Positions 22,912 through 34,100 of a stretch of DNA of 64,000 nt are shown here, piece by piece (within the stretch, counting starts at the first letter, position 1; each line of letters opens with the position of its first letter). The stretch covers positions 188,727,477 through 188,791,476 of the forward strand of contig NC_090322.1 in assembly GCF_040869045.1 (NCBI RefSeq). Reading direction: 5' to 3'. The position numbers and the translations under genes were made by a program. Under the pieces are notes generated by a model. The model saw nothing but the letters and a program-made list of their open reading frames with translations. It was not told where the DNA came from and made no database searches. The stretch is from Eurosta solidaginis (taxonomy: Eukaryota > Arthropoda > Insecta > Diptera > Tephritidae).

Positions 22912-23473
22912 CTAGATGCTAATGCGTTTTATATGAACTAATGCAAGTGACACAGTGAAAACATTTTTAAGGGTCAACATTATTTTGCTATCCTTTATCG
23001 AGCGAGTTGACTGTATTATCAACATTCCAGAAAATGTATCACTCTTCACTGACATGAAGAACCGTTCAGATATCTTTAGATAATTCAGTTTTGCTGTTCT
23101 CGTTGAAGAGTTTTCTAGCTTCACAATTTCACTGAAAACAATGCCACTGCAATGGTCTTTAGAAAATGAAATTTTGGCACAATTTCGGCGGTGTTCGTAT
23201 TTTCGTTTTCTTAACCGATATCTGCAGCTGTCTGTCTCAAAAAGAGTTGCCAGGTCCAATGTATACCTTTCTTGTCCTTACCTTTAACTTCCTATCTTCA
23301 TTTTGTCGTGCACCCTTATGGACGGGTATCTCTGCAATAATTTGCAAAAAACCGATGTCCTTTAATATATCATTCATCTGCAGCTCCGTGTTGCCGCTCT
23401 GGGTACCAAGGAGAAAAATTAAAGTTTCGATGGATCTACAATGGGAAAGTTTAACATTGATGTGACATTTCAT
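22912..23473 (-). pseudogene. Unrecognised degenerate coding region (candidate)
   Basis: Two minus-strand ORFs, 23237-23473 (78 codons) and 22912-23259 (115 codons), overlap in different frames and could be one ~190-residue reading frame broken by a frameshift near 23,245. The composition is protein-like (mixed charged and hydrophobic: TQSGNTELQMNDILKD, RLRKRKYEHRRNCAKI), unlike the low-complexity ORFs around it. I recognise no domain. It could be a decayed retroelement gene or a host gene fragment, or chance. Confidence 0.25.
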
Positions 23474-23809
23474 AGCAACAGGACGCAGCTAGCCGTCTAG
23501 ATTCAGCTTATGCAACCAACAGCCGGTTACCTCTACGCTTTGCTTGGTCACCTGAACATTGTTTGCCAGAATGCCTTAGTCGTCCAGTTAGAATACATTT
23601 ATACATACTCATAGGTGCTAAGAGCACATCAACTGGCAGTGTTTTGATGAATGCCACGCCTCCTCAAATAGATAAAGCGCTGCTTTAATGGTCCAGTGGT
23701 TTACCTCGAATACCGAATTCAACTTTAGTTTCCGATTTTTGAGAACAGCTTCGTCGGCGTTCGGTTTGTTATAGCCCAGCATCGGCTTCGGATTGGCTCT
23801 TTATCGGAT

Positions 23810-24300
23810 TTTTAAAGATTCTTATTTTTCGATAGCTTTTCTATAAAATTATATCAAATTGGTACACTTCTACATCAAATCATACATTTTTTGATAACAT
23901 ATCGACAACTTCCCAATAAATACTCGAATTTTTCTCGATCGTTTTTCGATAACATATTAACATTTCTTTGATATCAAATCGATAGCTTTAATAAATCTAT
24001 AACTCCTCCATAGCGAATCGATAACCTGCCATTTACAAATCGGCATCACCCTGGAAACAAGTCGATGACTTTTCGATAGTAAATCCATAATATTTGATAG
24101 CATATTTAAAATGTTCGGTAACTTTTCAATAAAAAATCGATAATTTTTCGAATATAAATCGATATCTTGTAGAAAATAAATCGATATCTCATCGTCGATT
24201 TTTTAAATCGATAACAAATTTATAACATTTTGATAACAATCGTCTATACCCTATTGATAGCACACGTATAACAACGCTATTGCTCGCCGATAAGAAATGG
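23810..24300. repeat. TATCGAT-rich degenerate short tandem array 3
   Basis: ATCGATA-type words recur about every 20-35 bp (TTTTCGATAACATAT, AAATCGATATCT, AAATCGATAAC). The array runs straight into the inverted short module at 24302-24478. In copy 1 the array also adjoins the module, though on the other side. Confidence 0.55.
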
Positions 24301-24301
24301 A

Positions 24302-24478
24302 TAGAAGGTTCAATGTGGTCATACTAATTCGTTCCTGTGATGGTCGGGCTAGTACCTTAACGGTGCTTGTTACCGGAACGTTACCGTATCTATATCCGGT
24401 AAAGGACCATGACCATCGATAACACTCCCCAAAACCTTCAGCGAATGTCCTTATCGTTATAACAACAGCAAAAACATT
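24302..24478 (-). repeat. Short interspersed module, copy 2 (inverted)
   Basis: Reverse complement of 16535-16712: AGAAGGTTCAATGTGGTCAT at the left, CGGTAAAGGACCATGACCAT in the middle and CTTATCGTTATAACAACAGC at the right. It is somewhat longer in the centre, with TACCTTAACGGTGCTTGTTA, which copy 1 lacks. Confidence 0.6.
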
Positions 24479-25601
24479 CCCCTAAACCATGAGAAAAAGT
24501 GTTAACCCATCTATGAGTTGAGGTGTCAGCTGAATGGAAACACTGTAAGTCATTGCCGCCACTAAAAGTGACTGCAATGTTGCTCTGTATTTACTAGAAT
24601 CACGTCGTTATTATATTTTGATTATATCTTTTTTTAGTTCACACAGATGCTGGTTGGCCTTGAGATACTGCTTAGCCCATGTTCCACCAACGTCTATATG
24701 TACATACTGGTATGAATGGTGCAAATTTTAAGCACCTGTTCAATTACCTTACTCACACCTTTGTGATATTCCTCCTTAAATTACTTAGTATATGTTTAGC
24801 TTCTTGCTACCTTCCACCTTTTGGTTAATGTCACTACTCTGAGCAGCCTGCGATCCGATATGGCCTAATGAGCGACCACAAAACTGTCACACATAACCGG
24901 CTATAAAATGTCATATTTTATTTGTTACATTTGCATATTTGGTCCTTTCGCGGATCATAAACATTTTAAAATTTCATTCACTTATTTATTCTATGTTGTG
25001 AATAAGTATTTCCCTCTATGCACCCTAATCATGATAATGAACAGCTCGTTTAACACCTACCTAACTACATACATATACACACACATGCAAAGGCATTTTG
25101 CAAGGTGGCAGTCAACGAACATTTAACATAAAATATTAACCATTTTCCAGTAACTGTCGACGTTATATTTGCTATTTAGAAGTTTTCCACAAGCATCAGT
25201 AAACATTTTTTGTTTTTGTTTTGTATGTATTTATCTTTGTAGTATGATTGTTAAGTTATTTTTGTTTTTTTTACGCATTTTTTGGCATTATAAAGCACTC
25301 GATAAATATTGGTGTGATAATTTTGTAGCACACAGTTCAATAAGATTTGCCAGTTGAGGTGATTGAAGATTTTTGCGATAACGTAATGACTTACAATACA
25401 AAATTACGTTAACTGGAGACACCAAATGATTTTAATTCGTCTTCGTTATGAAAAGATCCAATTTGATACTCCAAACATTAACTGTCTTTGGAATATTTCA
25501 TAAAATGGTTGCAAATTAAGCGTTTATAAAGGGCGCTTAAAATATTATCAAAACGTTTTTTCTAAGCCGATTTTTTCTTTGGTTTGACAAAGTACTTTTT
25601 T
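24479..25601. other. No gene recognised
   Basis: AT-rich sequence. ORFs at 24908-25126 and 25169-25357 (plus) are Phe/Tyr/Cys-rich with no motif and are probably chance. Confidence 0.3.
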
Positions 25602-26874
25602 TATACTCAGTTGAGCAGATCTCACAGAGTATATTAACTTTGATTGGATAACGGTTGGCTGTACAGGTATAAAGGAATCGAGATAGGTATAGACTTCCAT
25701 ATGTCAAAATCATCAGTATCGAAAAAAAAATTCGATTTAGCCATGTCCGTTCGTCTGTCCGTTAACAAGATAACTTGAGTAAATTTTGTGGTATCTTGAT
25801 GAAATTTGGTATGTAGGTTTCTTGGCACTCATCTCAGATCGCTATTTAAAATGAACGATATCGGACTATAACCACGCCCACTTGTTCGATATCGAAAATT
25901 TCGAAAATACTAAGAAGTGCGTTAATTCATTAACAAAGACGGATAAAGCGATGAAACTAGGTAGGCGAGTTGAATTTATGACGCAAAATAGAAAATTAGT
26001 AAAACTTTGGATAATGGGCCACTTTTAAAAGAAGGTAATTTAAAATTTTTTCAAGCTGTAATTTGGCAGTCGTTGAAGATATCATGATGAAATTTGGCAG
26101 GAACGTTACTCCTATTACTATATGTATGCTTAATAAAAATTAGCAAAATTGGAGAACGACCATGCCCACTTTAAAAAATTTTTGTTTTAAGTCATATTTT
26201 AAGAAAAAGTTTTATATATTTACTGTATATAAGTAAATTATGTCAAGATTCGGCTTCAGTAATGATATGGTGCAATAAAATACAAAAATAAAAGAAAATT
26301 TCAAAATGGGCGTGGATACGCCCTTTTTCGTTTAATTTGTCTAGGATACTTTTAATGCCATAAGTCGACCAAAAATTTACTAATCCTTGTGAAATTTTGT
26401 AGGGGATTAGATTCTAGAACGATAACTGTTTTCTGTGAAAAAGGGCGAAATCGGTTAAAGCCACGCTCAGTTTTTATACACCGTCGACCGTCTGTCCTTT
26501 CGCTCGGCCGCTAACACGATAACTTGAACAAAAATCGATATATCTTTACTAAACTCAGTTCACGTACTTATCTGAACTCACTTTGTATTGGTGTAAAAAA
26601 TGGCCGAAATCCGACTATGACCACGCCCACTTTTTCCATATCGAAAGTTACGAAAAATGAAAAATATGGCATAATTCTATACCAAATACGAAAAAAGGGA
26701 TGAAACATGGTAATTGGATTGGTTTATTGACGCAAAATATAACTTTAGAAGAAAACTTTGTAAAATGGATGTGACACCTACCATATTAAGTAGAAGAAAA
26801 AGAAAAAGTTCTGCAGGGCGAAATTAACAGCCCTTGGAATCTTGGCAGGAATACTGTTCGTGGTATTACATATA
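25602..26874 (+). mobile_element. Helentron-like element III, 5' half
   Basis: It starts TATACTCAGTTGAGCAGATC and is collinear with elements I and II up to GTGGTATTACATATA, where Helitron A begins at A|T. The other half resumes at 48,353 with TAAATAAATAAGCCGTACCC. The element was therefore whole before the Helitrons entered. Confidence 0.75.
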
Positions 26875-27690
26875 TCTAATCTAATATATATTATAAATGG
26901 CAAAGTTTGGATGTGAAGATGTTTGGATGTTTGGATGTTTGGATGTTTGGATGTTTGTCCAGACGTTTGTCTTTGTGACTCAATCACGCAAGAACGGCTG
27001 GACCGATTTGGATGAAATTTTGCACACATATAGCCAATAGTCTAGAAGGATCTACTAACTATATATTTTTGAAAAGGGGCGTGGTCCCCGCCCCCTAGGA
27101 ACAGTTATAATTTAATTATTATATTTTTTCGTCTTTGCGACTGAATCACGCCAGAATGGCTACACGGATTTTGATGAAATTTGGGACACAGACAGTAGTC
27201 TACTAGCGAAATTTTTTTCGAACATGGAAAGAGGGGTGGGGGTCCCACGACCCCTTCGAGAAATTATTTTTTAATAATTTTTACACATTATAACTTTATG
27301 TATACTGGCCTTCACCAATATCACAGACTCAAGGGGTCAAATAAGTCGAGGGCTTACAAAGTAAGCAGTGACACCCTCCGCCCCCCCCCCCCCCCTCCCC
27401 CCTTTATTTCCCCCTCTGGTGTAAAATCTATAAATTGTTATAAATCAATATAAATTTTCTCCTAAATCAATAGTTTTTGGTATCTGGTACATACAGAACG
27501 AGATCTAGACAATTTTGGAGGAACTATCAGTGGTCCTCTCCTCTACTCCCGCCATCCGCCCTCCATCAATTGTTTTTATTAGCACGCTTTTATTAGCTTT
27601 ACCTGTATGTTTTTATGTAACTTTTTATTCACTCCAATGCGCCTGCTGCCTTATTAACATGGTTTTATAATTAGCTTCACCTTATTTGTA

Positions 27691-30600
27691 ATCCCGTAAG
27701 GGTCATATCGAGACCCTCCGGGATCATTTCTGGATGGTTTTCGGGATCGGTCCGGGATTACGCCGGGGTAATTTCGGGACTTTTTCGGGACTATTTCGGG
27801 ATCATTTTGGGACCCTTCCGGGATCATTTCTGTATAGTTTTCGGGATCCGTCCGGGATCCCGTCGGGGTACTTTCGGGATTATTTGCGTACCTTCGAGAG
27901 ATAAATTCTTGATGGTTTCCGGGATCATTACGGGACTTTTTCGGGGTCAGTTTGGGTCCTTTCCGTAATCATTCCTGGATGGTTTTAGGGATCCGTCCGG
28001 GATCCCGTCGGCGTCATTTTGGGACTTTTGCAGGATCATTTGGGGTCTCTTCCGACATCATTTCTGGATGGTTTACGGGATCCGTCCGGGATCCCGTCGG
28101 CGTCATTTTGGGACTTTTTCGGGATCATTTGGGGTCTCTTCCGGCATTATTTCTGGATGGTTTACGGGATCCGTCCGGGATCCTGTCGGGGTCATTTTGG
28201 GACTTTTGCGGGATCATTTGGGGTCTCTTCCAGCATCATTTCTGGATGGTTTTCGGGATCCGTCCGGGATCCTGTCGGGGTCATTTAGAGACTTTTGCGG
28301 GATCATTTGGGGTCTCCTCCGGCATCATTTCTGGATGGTTTACGGGATCCGTCCGGGATCCTGTCGGGGTCATTTTGGGACTTTTGCGGGATCATTTGGG
28401 GTCTCTTCCGGCATCATTTCTGGATGGTTTACGGGATCCGTCCGGGATCCTGTCGCGGTCATTTTGGGACTTTTGCGGGATCATTTGGAGTCTCTTCCGG
28501 CATCATTTCTGGATGGTTTACGGGATCCGTCCGGGATCCTGTCGGGGTCATTTTGGGACTTTTGCGGGATCATTTGGGGTCTCTTCCGGCATCATTTCTG
28601 GATGGTTTACGGGATCCGTCCGGGACCCTGTCGGGGTCATTTTGGGACTTTAGCGGGATCATTTGGGGTCTCCTCCGGCATCATTTCTGGATGGTTTACG
28701 GGATCCGTCCGGGATCCTGTCGGGGTCATTTTGGGACTTATGCGGGATCATTTGGGGTCTCTCCCGGCATCATTTCTGGATGGTTTTCGGGATCCGTCCG
28801 GGATCCTGTCGGGGTCATTTTGGGACTTTTGCGGGATCATTTCGGGTCTCTTCCGACATCATTTCTGGATGGTTTACGGGATCCGTCCGGGATCCTGTCA
28901 GGGTCATTTTGGGACTTTTGCGGGATCATTTGGGGGTCTCTTCCGGCATCATTTCTGGATGGTTTACGAGATCCGTCCGGGACCCTGTCGGGGTCATTTT
29001 GGGTCTTTAGCGGGATCATTTGGGGTCTCCTCCGGCATCATTTCTGGATGGTTTTCGGGATCCGTCCGGGATCCCGTCGATGTCATTTCGGGACTATTTC
29101 GGCATCATTTGGGGTACCTTCCGGTATCAATTCTAGATGGATCCGTCCGGGATCCCGTCGGAGTCATTTCGGAATTTTTTCTCGACTAATACAGGATCAT
29201 TTGGGGACCTTATCGGCATCATTTCTGGATGGTTTTCGGAATCCGTCCGCGATCCCGTCAGGGTTATTTCGGGACTATTTCGGGATAATTTGGGGTACCT
29301 GCCGGCATCATTTCTGGATGGTTTTCGGTATCCGTCCGGGATCCCGTCGGTGTCATTTCGGGACCATTTGGGGTCCATTCCGGCATCATTTCTGGATGGT
29401 TTTCGGGATTCGTCCGGGATCCTGTCGGGGTCATTTTGGGACTTTTGCGGGATCATTTGGGGTATCTTCCGGCCACTTTTCTAGATGGTTTTCGGTATCC
29501 GTCCGGGATACCGTCAGGGTAAATTCGGGACTATTTGGGGATAACTTGGGAACCTTTCCGGCATCATTTCTGGATAGTTTCCGGGATCCGTCGGGAATCC
29601 CGTCAGGATCATTTCGGAACTATAAGGGGATCATTTCATTTTTCATCTTTCTTTAAGGGGATCATTTCACCTTCCAGCATCATTTCTGTATACTTTTGGG
29701 GATCCGTCCGGGATCCCGACGGGGTCATTTCTGGCCTATTTCGGGATCATTTTGGGGTACCAACCGGCATCATTTCTGGATGGTCCGGGATCCGTCCGGG
29801 ATCCCATCGGGGGAATTTCGGGAATTTTTCGGGATCATTTGGTGTCCCTTCCGGCATCATTTCTGGATCGTTTTCGGGATCCTTCCGAGATCCCGTCGGG
29901 TTTATTTTTTTACTTTTTCGGGAAAATGTCAGGGAATTTCGAGACTGTTCTTGGATCATTTGGGGATCCTTCAGGGATAATTTCTGGATGGTTTTCGGGA
30001 TCCCGTCGGGGTAATTTCGGGACTTTTTCACGACTATTTCGGGGTCAGTTGCCCTTAAAGATCATTTCTGGGTGGTTTTCGGGATCCGTCCGGGATCCCG
30101 TCAGGGTTATTTCGCGCCTTTTCGGGACTATTTCGGGATCATTTTGGGACCCTTCCGGCATAATTTCTGGGTGATTTTCGGGATCTGTCCGGGATCCCGA
30201 CGGAGTTTTTTCGGGACTTTTTCCGGACTATTTCTGGATTATTTGCGGACGTTTCAGAGCTCAGTTCTGGATGATTTTCGGGTTCTGTCCGGGATCCCGT
30301 CGGAGTTATTTCGGGGTAATTTTGGTACCCTTCCAGGATAATTTCTTCATGATTTTCGGGATGGGTCTGAGTTTTTCGTGACTTTCGGGACTATTTCGGG
30401 ATCATTTGCGGAACCTTCAGAGATCAATTCTGGATGGTTTGTGGACTTTTCCGGGATCATTTCCGGATCCCTCCAGAGTCATTTCTGGATGGTTTTCGGG
30501 ATCCCGTCAGGGTCATTTCGGGCCTTTTTCGTGACTACTATTTCGGAATCATTTTGGGACTCCTCCGGGATAATTTCTGGGCGATTTTCGGGATTTGTCC

Positions 30601-30868
30601 GGGATCCCGTCAGAGTTTTTTCGGAACTTTTTCGGACTATATCGGGATCATTTGCGGACCGTTCAGGAATCAAATCTGGATGGTTTTCGGGATCCGTCCG
30701 GGATCCCGTCAGGGTCATTTCGGGACTTTTCGTGACTACTTCGGGATTATTTTGGGACCCTTCCGGCATCATTTCTGGATAGTTTTCGAGATTTGTCCAG
30801 GATCCCGTCGGCATCATTTCGTGACTATTTGGTGTCATTTAGGGACACTTCCGGGATCATTTTAGGTC
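27691..30868 (+). repeat. Satellite array A1, mostly 89-bp units
   Basis: From about 28,000 to 29,050 the unit is 89 bp (for example TTCTGGATGG at 28062 and 28151), with the order GGGATCATTTGGGGTCTCTT, CCGGCATCATTTCTGGATGG, TTTACGGGATCC, GTCCGGGATCCTGTCGGGGT, CATTTTGGGACTTTTGC. Flanking parts are more diverged. All the long ORFs here (27952-28653, 28068-29189, 28295-29656 and others) are translations of the satellite in rotating frames. Confidence 0.88.
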
Positions 30869-31075
30869 TCTTCGAAACCGGTAATTCAGCACACATGGCC
30901 GTGGATTTACGGCAAATTATTCGTAATTAAAATTCGGTATGTTTTATCTTTAATATATCACAGCTTTTTCGTTCTATTTTTAAATGAATCCTGTAACGAA
31001 CTATTACAACTATAATTAAAATTTTTGTAATATTTTAACCAACTAAATACCCGAAAAAGCAACACTGCTTTCATT
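30869..31075. other. AT-rich non-satellite island next to the gap
   Basis: About 200 bp of AT-rich sequence interrupts the satellite right before the N run. It resembles neither the Helitron ends nor the satellite and has no ORF. It may belong to an inserted element truncated by the gap, or mark a misjoin. Confidence 0.6.
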
Positions 31076-31175
31076 NNNNNNNNNNNNNNNNNNNNNNNNN
31101 NNNNNNNNNNNNNNNNNNNNNNNNNNNNNNNNNNNNNNNNNNNNNNNNNNNNNNNNNNNNNNNNNNNNNNNNNNN
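31076..31175. other. Assembly gap, 100 N
   Basis: Exactly 100 N, the conventional placeholder for a gap of unknown size. Repeat copy number across it cannot be known from this sequence. The ORF at 31071-31262 runs through the N and is meaningless. Confidence 0.98.
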
Positions 31176-34100
31176 CGGGACTTTTTCGGGGTTATTTTGG
31201 GTCCCTTTAGGCATCATTTCTGGATGGTCTTCGGGATTCGTCCGGCATCCCGTCGGGGTCATTTCAGGACTTTTTCGCGACTAATACGGGATCATTTGGG
31301 GACCCTTTCGGCATCATTTCTGGATGGTTTTCGGGATCCGTCCGGGATCTCGTCCGGGTAATTTGGGGACTTTTTCGGGATCATTTGGGGGCTCTTCCGG
31401 GGTCATTTGGGGGCTCTTCCGGCATCATTTCTGGATGGTTTTCGGGATCCGTTCGGGATCCCGTCGGGGTCATTTCGAGACTTTTTCGCTTCTAATACGG
31501 GATCATTTGGGGACCTTTTCGGCATCATTTCTGTATGGTTTTCGGGATCCGTTCGGGATCCCGTCATGGTCATTTCGGGACTTTTTCTCGACTTATACGG
31601 GATCATTTGGGGACCTTTTCGGCATCATTTCTGTATGGTTTTCGGGATCCGTCCGGGATCTCGTCGGGTAATTTGGGGACTTTTTCGGGATCATTTGGGG
31701 GGCTCTTCCGGGGTCATTTGGGGGCTCTTCCGGCATCATTTCTGGATGGTTTTCGGGATCCGTTCGGGATCCCGTCGGGGTCATTTCGGGACTTTTTCGC
31801 TTCTAATACGGGATCATTTGGGGACCTTTTCGGCATCATTTCTGTATGGTTTTCGGGATCCGTCCGGGATCCCGTCATGGTCATTTCGGGACTTTTTCTC
31901 GACTTATACGGGATCATTTGGGGACCTTTTCGGCATCATTTCTGTATGGTTTTCGGGATCCGTTCGGGATCCCTTCAGGGTAATTTTGGGACTTTTTCTC
32001 GACTAATACGGGTTCATTTGAGGTACCTTCCGGCATCATTGCTAGATGGTTTTCGGAATCCGTCCAGGATCCAATCAGGGTCATTTCGGGACTATTTCGG
32101 GATCATTTAGGGTACCTTCCGGCTTCATTTCTAGATGGTTTTCTGGACCAGTCCGGGATCCCGTCGGCGTAATTTAGGGACTTTTTATCGACTAATACGG
32201 TATCATTTGGGGTAGCTTCCGGCATCATTGCTAGATGGTTTTCGGGATCCGTACGAAATCCCGTCACGGTCATTTCGGTACTATTTCGTGATCATTTGGG
32301 GTACCTACCGGCTTCATTTCTAGATGGTTTTTCGGGATCCGTCCGGGATCCCGTCAGAGTCATTTCAGGACTATCTCGGTATCATTTGGAGTACCTTCCG
32401 GCTTCATTTCTAGATGGTTTTCTGGATCCGTCCGGGATCCCGTCGTGGTAATTTCGGTACTTTTTCTCGACTAATACAGGATCATTTAGGGTAGCTTCCG
32501 TCATCATTGCTAGATGGTTTTCGGGATCCGTCCGGGATCCCGTCTTGGTCATTTCGGGACTTTTTCTCGACTTATACGGGATCATTTGGGGACCCTTTCG
32601 GCATCATATCTGGATGCTTTTCGGGATCCGTCCGGGAACCCGTCGGGGTCATTTCGAGAGTTTTTTCTCGACTAATACGGGGTCATTTGGGGACGCTTTC
32701 GGCATCATTTCTGGATCGTTTTCGGGATCCGTCCGGGATCCCGTCGGGGTCATTTCGGGGACTATTTCGGGATCATTTGGGGTACCTTCCGGCGTCATTT
32801 CTAGATGGTTTTCGGGATCCGTCCGGGATCCCGTCGGGGTCATTTCGGGACTTTTTCTCGACTAATACGGGATCATTTGGGGACGCTTTCGGCATCATTT
32901 CTGGATGATTTTCGGGATCCGTCCGGGATCCCGTCTTGGTCATTTCGGGACTTTTTCTCGACTTATACGGGATCATTTGGGGACCCTTTCGGCATCATAT
33001 CTGGATGCTTTTCGGGATCCGTCCGGGAACCCGTCGGGGTCATTTCGGGACTTTTTCTCGACTAATACGGGATCATTTGGGCTTTCGGCATCATTTCTGG
33101 ATGGTTTTCGGGATCCGTCCGGGATCCCGTCGGGGTCATTTCGGTACTATTTCGGGATCATTTGAGATACCTTCCGGCACCATTTCTAGATGGTTTATGG
33201 GATCCGTTCGGGATCCCGTCAGGTTCATTACGGAACTATTTCGGGATCCTTTGGGGTACCTTCCGGCATCATTTCTAGATGGTTTTCGGGATCCGTCCGG
33301 GATCCCGTCAGGGTCATTTCGGTACTATTTCGGGATCATTTGAGATACCTTCCGGCACCATTTCTAGATGGTTTATGGGATCCGTTCGGGATCCCGTCAG
33401 GTTCATTACGGAAACTATTTCGGGGTCCTTTGGGGTACCTTCCGGCATCATTTCTAGATGGTTTTCGGGATCCGTCCGGGATCCCGTCGGGGTCATTTCG
33501 GTACTATTTCGGGATCATTTGAGATACCTTCCGGCACCATTTCTAGATGGTATATGGGATCCGTTCGGGATCCCGTCAGGTTCATTACGGAACTATTTCG
33601 GGATCATTTGGGGTACCTTCCGGCTTCATTTCTAGATGGTTTTCGGGATCCGTCCGGGATCCCGTCAGGGTCATTTCGGTACTATTTCGGGATCATTTGA
33701 GATACCTTCCGGCACCATTTCTAGATGGTTTATGGGATCCGTTCGGGATCCCGTCAGGTTCATTACGGAACTCTTTCGGGATCCTTTGGGGTACCCTCCG
33801 GCATCATTTCTATATGGTATTGAGGATCCGTCCGGGATCCCGTCGTGGTCATTTCGGGAATTTTTCTCGACTAATACGGGATCATTTGGGGACGCTTTCG
33901 TCATCATTTCTGGATGGTTTTCGGGATCCGTCCGGGATCCCGTCTTGGTCATTTCGGGACTTTTTCTCGACTTATACGGGATCATTTCGGGACCTTTTCG
34001 GCATCATTTCTGTATGGTTTTGGGACTTTTTTCTCGACTAATACGGGTTCATTTGAGGTACCTTCCGGCATCATTGCTAGATGGTTTTCGGGATCCGTCC

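Noticed and set aside
28295..29656. A 453-codon open frame and many similar ones in the satellite as a repetitive protein gene family
   Set aside because: The frames are translations of a tandem repeat that is nearly stop-free in every frame, and all three plus frames are open together. No start context, splice signal or conserved frame supports a gene.
31071..31262. ORF through the N run
   Set aside because: More than half of its codons are undetermined bases.
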